A stretch of DNA of 64,000 bases. Source: Patiria miniata. Its lineage: Eukaryota; Echinodermata; Asteroidea; Valvatida; Asterinidae. The DNA is taken from contig NW_024037072.1 of the NCBI RefSeq assembly GCF_015706575.1, positions 2,299,001 through 2,363,000 on the forward strand, given 5' to 3'. Position numbers and translations under genes: made by a program. Positions 40,661-52,835 of the stretch are shown here, piece by piece (within the stretch, counting starts at the first letter, position 1; each line of letters opens with the position of its first letter). The notes beneath the pieces were generated by a model, which did no database searches, was not told where the DNA came from, and worked only from the letters and a program-made list of their open reading frames with translations.

Positions 40661-40847
40661 AGCCCGGTTCATTCTTCACGCGAATGCGAATGCAAAGCGA
40701 ATTTGACGTCATGAAACATTCGCTGCGAAATTCGCCCGAGTTGAAATATGTTCAACTTTTACGAATTCGCAGCGCGAATACTCCCCATGACGTCACAAAT
40801 TCGCGTTCGCTTTCGCTTTCGCTTTCGCGCCGAGTATGAACCGGGCT
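40661..40847. mobile_element. Harbinger-like MITE, 187 bp
   Basis: Inverted ends AGCCCGGTTCAT and ATGAACCGGGCT are flanked by the 3-bp direct repeat TTA, the usual PIF/Harbinger target pattern. Inside are repeated GCGAATGCGAA-type units, two TGACGTCA-like sites and a nearly symmetrical structure. The reading frames over it are artefacts. Confidence 0.8.
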
Positions 40848-43800
40848 TTAGAATCAATACAAGTGGCCACAACGTACAGATTGTTACTTGTTCAAGCCCC
40901 TCCTATGTCAAATGGGCAAAATCGGGCAAGGAAATCAAGCCTATTGGAATCAAATGCTAAATGATACAGCAACAAACAAGAATACAGAGGAAGCGTAACC
41001 TCACTGTTTGAAGCTGATCAAAACTGAAGACCATTAGCTTTCAACTGCAAATAAAAAAGAACCCCGAAATCAAAAGTAAAAAAAATAAAATAACAAATAA
41101 GTCCCCTAGCGAAGGTGGGATCGAGAGACTCAAAACAGAGAGAATTCCATTAAGGAAGCGAAGAGCCATGTGTTTATAAAAACATCCTAATAATAAATTC
41201 AAGAGACAAGCCCCACTCAAACACCTTGAATAGAAAAACGAGCACCCTCGCGGCCCCCCGAGGACGGCCTGACGACAGAATGATCAATAGACCGAAGCCT
41301 TCTGACGTCATGAACCCCTGGACATACCACGAGAGACGAGGAGTGGGTTTCGCGCTGTTGCAGCCACGACCGTCTAATGTTTAAAATATGTAAAATGTAA
41401 AACAAAATAGGGGGAAATGAATATGGTTATTGCGTTCTGCGTAACACATTTAGTTATTCATTAGGGGAATTTAAATGATACCTTGGCGACATTGGACAAA
41501 ACTTCAAGGGACATTATCCTTTATCAAATGGTGATAAGATCAACTGTGTTGTAGGGAGCGTATTTGAATACACTTGCTACAGCTGATGCACAATTCGATC
41601 TGGAGGGATCCTCAGAACGATGGACCAAAATCGCCCTCGTAAATAAATGCCTCGCTTGTTGAAATTTTCCTAGGTTTCTTCCCCGGGCCCTATTTTTAGT
41701 CAAAAGAGTTTCTCAGCAGTAACCAAAATAAGCAACTGTGACGAAAGCTCAAAAGCATTGCCATTTTGAAACAACGACCTCACTCAAGAATTTGTCTCAA
41801 TCGTCAATGCATCTTCTGTCAGTTGCCGACACTACAGTCTCGGGTCGTTATACTATTCTCAACTATTTTTTGTCATGAAGCAACCCAATGACTCACGTTT
41901 ACATTGGTAACTTTGCTACAACGGCAACTGTGCCGTTTATTTGCGACCATGACACGCTTTCAGACGGGTCGTGACCATTGAAACCAATGACCCGAAACCA
42001 AGTTAAATGACACGAGTCGCCTCAATTGGCACATTTCGGGATGGCTCATTGTGGTTTTGAGACCGAATGGCCAAAGGGCTAAAATTTCATTTTGCTGCAA
42101 TGTCACAAGCACTTGAATCATTAAGCGACCAAACACTCGAATCCGGGTTAACTTTGACCTGGCTCCCTTCTGGGTCGAACTATGATGATAGTTTTTTGTG
42201 GAAAAATTAAAAAAAATGTGGGACAAAATGACAAATTTCGTGGAAAATGACTCAGAGAAGTGCAATTTCGACCCCTTTTATTCCAGGTCTAATATGATCC
42301 TAATTCAATGACCAAAGCCTATACATGCAGGTCATTTCTCCTGTAACAAAAACACGAGTGCCGTCTTTTTGCGGGGACGACCCTCTCTTGACCTATTAAT
42401 GCTCCTGGAGTGACTACGATCTAATCTCAACTTATGTTGATCGGCTGAGATCCGAGGCTAGACAACTTTAAGGCAGGCCGCGAATCTCGACAAGGTAATT
42501 TGTAACAGCCCGTTGCCTGTCTTTTTATTTTGACAACCACTTGAAACCTTGCACCTTGTCAGTCAGGAACTCATGCCCCCTGAAATGGACAATTTGTGTA
42601 CCCTTGAATGTGTCGGTACGTTAGAGAGAACTCAGCCTAAATTGGTGGAGACCGCGTATCCTTAGCAGCGTGTCAATCTGATATGAATGCCACTGGCGAT
42701 ATGTACACTCCACTCAATTCGGTTTGCCATGCCGCCAGATGGCAAGCTCTTCATGTCCAATTAAAAATATTTTAAATATTTACATTCTGTCATCAGCCTT
42801 GCACTTAGCACGGTGTCACTATCACCATTACGGGACATCAGCGCCTTCAGACCCTTGATATCACACGTCATCAATTGATATTGAAAATCGAGATAATTGT
42901 ATCGAATCTGGTCAATCTGAACCACTTGACAAACATCCTGTAACTGATAGCAAAAAGAAGCCACCCAGAACAACGCCACCAAGTGTCAAACGCACCCATC
43001 CCACACTCGACCCCACCCCAATACTTTTTATCCCACGTGAATTCCCCTTTGAAAAACAGCCTGCTTTAATATGTCAATGCCCCTTCTGGTTTGTCGCGTG
43101 ACAATGACACCCAAGACAGAAAAATCCATCACCCAGTGCGTGTGCATGCATCTTGAGGAGATTTCGCTGACGACGACGATGAACACCCACTTCGAACGCC
43201 GGAATTCGGGGTGCGGGTGTTGACATAACCCACCACCACCCACGTCATTTCCTCCCTCGTAAACCCAGAAGGGTCATCATCCTTACTGCAACCCAATGTC
43301 CCATGACGAAAAAGACGAGGGAAGGGAATAGTATCAGACGCCAAATCGTCTCCTATACCAGCTCTACAAGACACTCTCTCGTCACCCGTCTCGTACGCAG
43401 TTTGAGGGCTGTTCACCCCCATTCCACCCCTCAAGTGATACCGCTTATCCTCAGCTACCGGGTTATCCGTCTTTAAGATGCAGGGGGCGGTAACGCGAGG
43501 GGGAGACTATTGGCAAGATGAGAAGAGATTTCCCCCAACATTCTGATAGCCTCAGGCTGGGGACATGAATGCTTAACGACGGAAATCCACCGCGGGTCTT
43601 AAAGCATCCTTCCCGACGCACCCACGCGAAGAGGCATTTCTTTTGCTTTTTCTCTTGTGACAAATCACCACCTAATCGATAGCCCTGGAGCATACAGATG
43701 ATTAGTTTGGGGGCTGATCATCAAAGATAGATCGTTCAATCCGATGCATGCTTCTGACATTGAGAACTAAGTCACATACTAACACTAGTTGGAACTATAT

Positions 43801-46091
43801 TTGGAACTAAAAAGATGTAATATCACTCTCATTAAAGAGTAAGCGATAGTTTCGCAAGATATACAAAAAGCCACGAAGAGGATCATTAAAGGTAATTAAC
43901 CCACCGTACTTCACGCGTGCCAAAGATGATCTGACACCATGAGCACATTTTTGTTTTTGCAATACTTGTAACGATAGAGGTGCAAATACAAGTGACGAAA
44001 TATTGAAGGACATTTTGGGAATATTTCCCGTGCTACATTTTCCGTGCGGTATATGTTATTAATTTTAACATCAATTTCAATGGGGAACGGAAAGCGCAGC
44101 TCGAAAGTTTTTGCCGTACTTACAGATGCTTTTTGAAAAAGACAGAATTTCCTGGCTGCATCATTTCTGCCTCACTCACTGGAGAAACTCCCAAGGGATT
44201 GGGAGGTGAACCCCAACTTTTTAAACTGGGGTCGGACATCGGATCCCCCCTCCTTATGATGCTGAACAAAAGTGAAGCATCAGCCTACATTATGTAGCAG
44301 CCAACATGCATCTACGTAAATATTCATCATTTAATTTTGTGTGACTAACACGGCTGCCCACCACTTTTGTTGTAAATTTTATGAACAACACTATACCTAG
44401 TGTCACATTGCGCCCACCCATTGCTTTGCACATTTGCAACGTTTGGGAATTTTTAGGTTTCCTCAATCATCATCCCCATCAACAAAGATTTACACAACTG
44501 GAAACACTGTTTAAGTCAACACTCAAGGTAGCAAAGATCTGGGCAGCATCTTTACGTGGCTTCTTGTATATTCATGCATTCTACCTGAATCAAATTGTCA
44601 CACGTTCATTTCTCTCATTCCTAAAGATCTGCCTAAATAAAAATTCCAAAAACAAATTCTTCGTTTGCCCCCTGGCAAAGATTCGAGCAGCCATGCAGAT
44701 TACATGTATTCATCATGTCTAAGCAGGCACTCGACTCTGCTGTTGGAGTCCCTAGGATTAGTCGATGCTGGAAATTAATTAACCGATTGTGATGTGGTCG
44801 GCCCCAAGCCTACGTCAAACACGCACCACGGTGTCATCTCAAAGTGGAAATGCGATATGTGTACCCTTGAGTCGTCGGGATATTGTATATGCAATAAAGG
44901 GCTCAGTTTGGCGACATGTATGGAGAAATAATGTTTTCAATATGATTCTCCACATTACTGGTGGCACGTCAGCCCTCCGGCCCAATTAGTACAAAACAAA
45001 ATCCGGCTTTGAACCAGTCTCAAGTATAATATTCATACTTGTACATTGTATATGATTTTGGCTGTCGGCTGGTAACACATTTTGCTCTGTACATAATTTG
45101 TCGTGCTGATCAGCTCTCTATGAAATAGTGTCTCTGTGAAAAAGTGTCTCAGTAAAATTTGATTTAACGTTTATTTTACAATGTCTGAAGGACAAACCAT
45201 TGATCCATGTCTCGACTGCATGCTGTGCTAAAATATTTTATGACAAACACATCTAATGACGAATGAAAGTGGGCCTTACGTGTTTACATAGCTCGCTCAA
45301 GACACATACCGAACAACAGGGAACATTATTATTGAATTGTTATCATAAATATCAAGAGCATTGTCAAACGTTTTCCCAAACGTCATGGCCAACGTGCCTA
45401 ATTTCCGGCATTCTGCATGTAAATATTCTCCACTTAGTCGCCCACAATATGGCCCATTGTGTTTAGACAGGCTTACTATGAGACTGACGTTTAAATGTTG
45501 AAGTCAAATCATCTAAACGTCTCAATAAAGAAAGCATAAACTAAGTGGAAATTTCGCGATGGAACGTGGTAAAACTCACATACAAAGAGGCAACTGAACG
45601 ACGGCCAGAATTACGTAGTAAAATGCGTAGCAACGCGTTGCCTTGGCAGTGCGGCTTCCATGGCAACGTTACTGATTGATGAAACAGCGTGTTAGATGAA
45701 TGAACCCTGGCGTGATGATAATGATGATAGTGGTTGGTGCTTTATGCGCGTTACCGGTACACCCTACGTGGAAGCGGAATGGCAAGCAGACGACACGTCA
45801 GGTCAAACGCGAAACGATGTCTGCTGTCATACACTGACTCACAACCATGAACACGTTCATTTCGGCTAAACATAAAAATGCATGCAGTTTCCATTTATAT
45901 GAATTTGACCATCATGACAAATGCACAATTTGGATTTTCGCAGCAGGCAATTTGTTTTATTTGTCGCCCACTCGACAAATGTTTGACATTCGCAAATGAA
46001 TATCGACACTAAAATAGTGCATAATCAATGAAACAAAATCACGAAAGAATGTGATACAGGCCTAGACCAGTTAACTCGAATAGGGAAAAAT

Positions 46092-46156
46092 GGATCAAGG
46101 TCGGAATCGAACCCTCGACCTCAGAAAACCCCGCTTTGATGCCAACTGATATAGCA
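46092..46156 (-). mobile_element. Degenerate tRNA-like fragment
   Basis: The minus strand carries an A-box-like ATATCAGTTGG and a B box, GGTTCGATTCC, inside a T arm (GTCGAGGGTTCGATTCCGAC). The stems are imperfect. It is probably a SINE fragment. Confidence 0.4.
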
Positions 46157-46661
46157 AAATGAGTTCCCGTATTTTTATTTCTTTTTGAAATTGCCAAGTT
46201 GCAGCCTTTTTGCAAAATGCGTTTCCGAATGAATATGCTCGTTAAAAATAGATGATTTTCTTGTAGGCGTTAACAAGTAACAATGGTGTCAACTACTGTG
46301 CAAATACACTTGCTGATCAATGTACTGTTCCTGACAAGGAACCGATGTTACCCTTCGACAATGGTGGAAACCTTCTATAGATATAGAGCAATATGGCATA
46401 ATACCACACAATGTGGCAGTAGTATAAGTTGGGAAGTATATCCGAAATTGAGTGGAAAATTGATATAAACGGAGTGTTGAATCCTAGCTTTTTAAGTGTG
46501 CGGTCCGTCACCACTCCTTTTAAGGTTCGATTTCAAGCTTCAAAAGTGTCAATATCAATACTATTCTTTTATTCAGTTAATTCAGCTATAAATGCATGAC
46601 ATGTGGAAAGAATAGTCCTTTATTGAACATTTTAAATGTTTGTTTTTTTTTCCTCGTGTGT

Positions 46662-46945
46662 ACTACCGTGTGGTCTAGCGGTAGAGCACAGGATTCATGA
46701 TCGTGAGGTTGTGGGTTCGAGCCCGGCCGTGGCCGGCCATGCGTGTTGTGCCCTTGAGTAAGGCGCTTTACCTCAATTAGGCCTACTCCTCTCAACCCAG
46801 GTGTTAAATGGGTACCGGCATTATTCAATGCTTGGAAGATAACAGACTCGCTGTGGAGGAGGTGTGGCGATCCCCCCCCCCCCACAGCAGCATATGAGTC
46901 TGGCCCAATCGCTAATGATAGAGAGATGGGCACTCCGTTCCTGTG
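46662..46945 (+). mobile_element. tRNA(Met)-like SINE
   Basis: The A box TGGTCTAGCGG and B box GGTTCGAGCCC flank an anticodon-like loop TTCATGA. The body continues with CCCTTGAGTAAGGCGCTTTACC-type and GGTGTTAAATGGGTACC-type segments typical of marine-invertebrate SINEs. A poly-C run lies at about 46873. Confidence 0.65.
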
Positions 46946-49110
46946 AACACATCGAGTTCGTCCCCTTTACCTACTTTGTTTTTCCTCACTGACTTTCACC
47001 ACATCAGCATTATACCCGTAGGCCTATATTAACTCGCTTAAAACTCTTCCCCGTTACTTCATAAGAGATGCAAGATCCAGCGATTACTGCTAGAGTTTCA
47101 AAGTAAATAGCCTTATTTAACAGCATCACTCATTTGGATGAAAAAGAATATCACCAATGCTATCAAAAACGATATCATTAGCATATTAAATTATAAGGCA
47201 TCCAATTTAGAAGTTAAATTTGCAGGATGAGGTAGTACCGCTGCTTTTCATAACGGAGCGTTTATCAATAAAGCATTTTAATTTATTGGTCCTTGATGCT
47301 AAATTACAAAATGCCTTTTTATTACGTACGCTAGCATAATGGATGGCAGTCTAACGGTACAAGACTGAAATGAGTAAAGCAATAATTGTGTTTTCCACGG
47401 TCAATTCACAGCCACTTTGCTTGTGGGTCTGCGTTTATCACTCTAAAACAGCTTCCCTGTGGAAGGCTTACTAACGGGAACCCCTCTCATCACTACAGAT
47501 CAGACCAAAGTTTGATATACCGATAACAGTCATTGCCGCTACCTGGATTACCCGAGAAATCCAGGGTCAATTACAAACTTACCCTGGGTTGAGATCAGCT
47601 GAGCTGAGCTATCAACAGCGCCTGAATCCACGAGCGGCCTTCCTGCTATATATTACATCCAATAGGGGTGATCTCAAAGCATTTCGTCGTACCCGGTACC
47701 CAGACGCTCACTGAGCACTTGGACAATTTCGCCTGACACAAATATCAGATCGCCTTAATACCTATATAGCTGCGAACACGCAGTAGCATCACCCGGTGTT
47801 ATACCAGCAAGGTTGTCGAGACACATCCGTGTACACTGCGCCCTCCAACTCATTAACCATGCACCACCCGCCTATACCTATACAGGCTCAACATTAATGC
47901 TTGAAAATTAATGATGTTTAACGGCTGGCAGGCCGGATGTGTCCGTTGGCGGCAGGGCGATAATTTTGATGTCCACGTTTTGGTGAGGAGCGCAGCGTGG
48001 CGAGGTTTTCGGAGTCCAGAGGGCGGTACCGGGTGATGCAGTCTCGTCGCGCCGTGTGGTACTTTCTGCTCACAGTCAACCAATATGCAAGCTGCATTCG
48101 TACACGGGTAGTCATCCAGCGTAGGTCTTTCTAGCTAGCTCTGCATGTGAGCAGCGTTCCAAGGTATGGACCATACCGACTGTACATTTATGTACAGATA
48201 TTGTTCAGATAGCCCATCAAAGGGCAGTTGATTAGCAGGTTCAGTGGTTTCGTCATTGAAGAGGGCTTATGTGAGTGTATAGGCCTACAGTCTTCATTCG
48301 CACGCCGGGTTGGCATGGTCGGCCTTTAAAGAAGTGAAAGACAGATTGTAGGTCTCGGTGTTTCTCCTACAAGCTTGACCCTAAAATGTTTTCATCTAAT
48401 TTGGCCGACTGCAGCCCTCTTATAGAGAAGCTTTTATTTGGGGCTGGTTTTGTGCAAAAACAGATCTGCCTTGCAAGTACATTGGTCCCCCCAACCTTAT
48501 CGATCCTAAATGGGGACGGGAACCAGTCTGCCCAGCGAGTACCGACTGCAAATAATTCGAGCCGCAAATATTTCGAAATTTGTAAAGGAAATTATTCAAC
48601 ACGTGGACCGCTTTGCGGTCGATGTCTCATTCAAAGATGGAAATACAGCAAGACACACTGGCTTATAAGTTGAGACTATAGTCATATTTCTGGCGACACT
48701 GCGTCATTTGTGGAAATGACTAATGATGCATGCATGATATATGAAAGGAAAAGTTTTGACAACATTATCGTATGGACATACACTGCACGTTCAAGGGATT
48801 GTCGTAATTCACGATAGGTGGAACGTCTTGTTACTTAGCTAGTACACTGATATTGATCCTTTGTCCTGTAGTCTAGGCCATATTTTAAAAAAGGCTCATT
48901 TAGGGCAAAAAAGGGCATTTTTGAGTAGAAGTTGGTAACGTATCTATATTACTTAATTTTGGAGAGCTGAATCCGAAAATGATGGACACCAAGCTGGAAT
49001 TTTAGTGGAAATGTACCTAAATTGCGTCAATGTTTATTACCTGGCGTGTAATATATTTTCCCCATATTTGGGTATATTTTGTGCTTTTTTAAAGTTTATT
49101 TTGGTGATTC

Positions 49111-49903
49111 TACTTACAGTTCCTAACTTCAATAACATTTTCTAAAGCACATTAGTGAATGAATAAGTATGAGGACAGTAACGATCCAAAATGGCTACTT
49201 TCATACTCGCATTTAACATTCCTCAAATATCATCAAGTAGTCTCGCCAAACGTCAGTACTGATGAGCTTCAAATTCACATTGTTACTTACTGGCATAGTC
49301 ACCCAAACAAAAATAAATGGGAAATCATTTGAAAAATGACAACTCTTTATCTTTAGGCCAAAAAAGAAAACAGGGAGGAAAATGAGGTGTCCATAAATTG
49401 GGCTAAAACTTAAGCGAAGTGTTGCCTAACGGGGGAGATTTGAACAAGTTCAAGGAAATCCCCCAAATGAAAGATCAGTGTTGCTTACACTAATAATGTC
49501 AACATCAAAACGTTTTCTTACCAATAGTTTTTGGAATCTCCTCGAACTTGTTCAAGTCTCCGACGTAAGGCAACCCTTCACCTACATTTTAGCCCAATTT
49601 ACGGACATCTCGTTTTTACCCCGTTTTTGTTTGCTTGGCTAAATTTCAAGATGTTATCATTGTTCACATGATTTTCCAGAAAGTTTTAATAGGGTAACTG
49701 TACACATGGTGAATTTGAAGTTCATAAATACTGCGGTTTGGCAAGACTACTTGATGATATCTGGAGGCATGGTAAACGCGCGCAACTTTAGGGTATAATA
49801 CAATGTAGTGGCCATTTTGATTGTTACAATGGCCTTATAATCATTCAGTCACTGTCTTACATGCTTTAGAAAATATTATTGAAGCAAGGAAGTGTAAGTT
49901 ACC
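49111..49903. repeat. Long foldback, two arms of about 360-370 bp
   Basis: The left arm, 49111-49470, and the right arm, 49531-49903, are imperfect reverse complements over their full length. Matching blocks include ATTGGGCTAAAA, TTGAACAAGTTC, ATATCATCAAGTAGTCT, CTTCAAATTCAC and ATTTTCTAAAGC. Identity is perhaps 75-80% by eye, with a loop near 49471-49530. A transcript across it would form a long hairpin. No protein is encoded. Confidence 0.8.
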
Positions 49904-51533
49904 GTTACATTGAGGCCGCCATGTAGTTTACGTGATATGCCTCGCTTTGATTTCCAAGATGTTGTACCCCGTATATTACGAATCAAGCCTTTACAACACA
50001 CCAAAAGTGATATTATCAATCTTCTATTCAAGGTTTTAAAACAAATTTTGTAGTCTGAATGTTTTATTGCGTGTGAATTTACTCAAGGATACTTTCAAAA
50101 TGAAAACAATGGTGCAAAATTTCTTGATGAAACAGAGAACAGAGAATACTTATAAATGAAATTACTGATAAATTCTTGATCAGTATTGGACATATAAGTG
50201 AACCGGAATTTTTCCAGTTGCTGAAAAACATCCAATGTTCCACTTTTTTTAGCCAAAGAGATATCGCTTGAGAATCTCTAAAGTATACCATTGGGACAAC
50301 ATTAACAAATAAAATTGCAGATTCAATACTTTCCCGGCGGTGTTATATTTCTAAAATAATTACAACTTTTTGATTATTTTAAAAATAATAGTTATCATGT
50401 TGTTTAGATAACCCTTTCGGGACCGGGGTCGGCACAGTGTGCCCCCTCCCCTTCCGAAAAAGGGGAAACTTCTTTGACTAGCTTCTGAACGTTTCGACTG
50501 ATCGGCATAAAATTTGGTGCCTTTTCCTAAATCTTTTAAGGGGGTTAAAATTACACCAAAACAGTTTTTGTTGGATATTTATCAATGATTGACATGGTAA
50601 CAGATGGGGAATGATATAGTAAATATCCTATTGTGTCCGTCGAAACGCAACAAAATGATGTCATGTTATGGATTATTGGCCAAACAACATTCCCACCAAT
50701 TTTGAGGAAAATCGGCATAAACACATGGAAATTAGGATCGGTGCACAATGTACCAACTGCTCCCCCCTGCATTCTGTGAACATGAAAATACCCCAGTCTT
50801 GATAATAGGGTTAAAAGGTCAGTTGGCAGCATCTCCTATAACCTTTGGCTAATTGTTCTGAGAGAAATATCGACAGAAAAGTTGACAATAAAAAGATGCT
50901 AAAGAATACATATAATTTGACTTTTTAATACCTCAATCCATGGCAAGTTATCGAGGGCGCTATTTACAACAGGGTTAATTTAGATTCGGAAGTAGTCTTT
51001 CAAAGAAAGTGATGTAATTGCAAAGCTTATACTTATTCATAAATACCTAAGACAGTTTTAATATCCATTCCTTTTGGTCAAGATCCCGTCACGTGGGTGG
51101 TTTTTAACAGGTGATAAAACACATGTTCTTAAACACTTTTCCGGTGTCAGATGAAATTTGGACTCCTATGAAATAAGTACGTCCATTTAACCCCTTTATT
51201 GGTTGAACGTTCACAATTTTTAGGCATGCATAATACTACCAATGAGTCCGTATTTCATTAAATTGAGTCCGTATATATTAACTTCACACTACACCGGCAC
51301 CGCTGCGTTCTGCGTCACTTCGCGCAGTACGCGCCACGCGCACGCCAATCTCCATATAAGGAGATATTTAGTACTACTCGTGAGAGGCGCATAATATATA
51401 CATAGGTAAAGGGGTGTTTAAAATAAAAACATGAAATAAACTTGTTGAACAAAATCGGTGGAAATTTATAATTTCTGACTTGTTTTGACTTTTTGACCAA
51501 AAGGTATTTATGAATGGGAATAAATATGTGCTT

Positions 51534-51667
51534 GGCTGGTATTAAACAAGTACGTTTAAAACCAGCTTCGGGGCCTGGTCGCCGATAATGTCCCTCGCCT
51601 TCGGCTCGGACCATTATCGGCGTCCAGGCCCCAAGCCGGTATTAAGTGTACTTGTTTAAAATCGGCC
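51534..51667. repeat. GC-rich imperfect palindrome
   Basis: Arms of about 60 bp meet at a CCTTCGG centre near 51600. Blocks TTAAACAAGTAC, GGGGCCTGG and CGCCGATAATG face their complements. This is a strong hairpin or cruciform candidate and probably a small repeat element. Confidence 0.75.
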
Positions 51668-52230
51668 AAGCTCATATTTATTCCATTCAATTGTAAAGAC
51701 CGTGCTTCCATTTCTAAAGTAAGTTTATAATACAAAGTACTTATTTCGTAGTTCCACCACACCAATTTCCTCCACAATTAAACTTCTAAAAAAATTCACA
51801 AAGTTTGTAAACTGGACATGATTTGTTAGTATGTGCCACCAATTCAAAACTCAATAACATCTCGATACCTAGTGCAACGATGCAAGAAAGTTATAAGTCT
51901 AATTAATTTTAAAAAAAAAATACAGTTAATGTGATTACCTGTTCTCTGAAGCAACGAATCTGTTGAACAAATTCAGAATTGATTTTGTACTTGGTGGTTT
52001 CTGGCTCTAATTATGCTGCAACTGTGATTATTTCTTCGGGGGAAAATATAACTTTTGTCATTTTCTTAGGTTAGCTTGTGTCCTACACTGTTGGAACGTT
52101 TCGATTCTATCAAAGGGGAACCATGATCACGGTGGTACGGAGCAATACAAGTGTGAAAGATGCAATTATAATGGCCTTCAATGATAGCCACATAATGGCG
52201 TAAGGTCTGAACGTGTAATGGCGTGATCGT

Positions 52231-52440
52231 GGAACGCCGTGGTCCAATGGTTACGCAGTTCGACTCATGCGCCGCGGTACGTGCGTTTGAACCCTGACTG
52301 GGAACATGGGGCTTATGTTCGTGGGCAAGACACTTTACTACACTTGCCCCTGTCTCAGAAAAAAAAGGTCTCATGGCCTGGTGAACAGGAACAATAAGCG
52401 CTTTGAGACATTTGGTATATAATATTACCTATATATACGG
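52231..52440 (+). mobile_element. tRNA-derived SINE just past the hydroxylase 3' end
   Basis: A-box-like TGGTCCAATGG and B-box-like GTTTGAACCC are followed by GGGCAAGACACTTTACTACA and, later, AATAAGCGCTTTGAGAC and a GGTATATAATATTACCTATA tail. It is organised like the SINE at 46662 but is a different sequence. Confidence 0.6.
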
Positions 52441-52544
52441 GTTAATTCTTATACGTTTTTTTATGATGCTTACGGTTTACCGTTGAAGATAACTTGACAA
52501 CTTTTGCTGTTATATTTTTTAAATATAAGCTGTCCAACTTTTGA

Positions 52545-52550
52545 TTTATT
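52545..52550 (-). promoter_or_regulatory. Possible poly(A) signal AATAAA for the hydroxylase gene
   Basis: AATAAA occurs on the minus strand about 213 nt downstream of the hydroxylase stop codon. It is the first canonical hexamer that I see there. Position and strand fit, but in AT-rich sequence a chance match is easy. Confidence 0.4.
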
Positions 52551-52762
52551 CCTGGTCAAAATGACACTTTTCCCGGGTGAAAATGACTCTTGTCTGGATT
52601 ATTTTCCGGGTAATTTTGGCACAGAAACCTTGCCAAAAGTATCATGTGTTTCAGAAATGTGCCATTTTATCCTGAAAATATCAGGTCAAACTTAGAATTC
52701 AGGATTAAATCCGACCTTAGGATTTTTCTTTTATAGTGTTTTCCTCTTCGGTCTCCCTGGTC

Positions 52763-52835
52763 CTACTGTTCCATGGTGTTTGTCTCTGGGTTGTACTTGA
52801 CAGACAGCCTGTACGGCAGGGTATTCACGTACGCT
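52763..52835 (-). CDS. Hydroxylase exon 10, early C-terminal stop
   Basis: The acceptor is TTTATTTCAG. The exon encodes AYVNTLPYRLSVKYNPETNT and then MEQ-stop. LPYRLSVKYNPETNTME matches the ITRPFSVxYNPYTQxIE end of the catalytic domain. Vertebrate enzymes continue for about 30 more residues with a coiled-coil tetramerisation helix; here TAG at 52765-52763 ends the frame. Confidence 0.88.

Larger units (their letters stand above)
37065..46091. other. No supportable gene
   Basis: The 154-codon frame at 39009-39473 is the longest non-repeat frame, but it shows no motif and ends in a Lys-rich chance tail. GC-richer unique sequence lies at 43080-43700. The MITE at 40661 and the candidate promoter are listed separately. 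Confidence 0.5.
46946..52230. other. No supportable gene
   Basis: The region is dominated by the foldback at 49111-49903 and the hairpin at 51534. At 50410-50820 a stretch bounded by AACCCTTTCGGGACCGGGG and AGGGTTAAAAGG resembles a degenerate transposon but lacks a clear duplication. A GC-rich patch at 47920-48110 has overlapping frames on one strand with no known domain. Confidence 0.5.

Noticed and set aside
50410..50830. Possible transposon bounded by AACCCTTTCGGG and GGGTTAAAAGG
   Set aside because: The inverted similarity is only a few bases and there is no target duplication.
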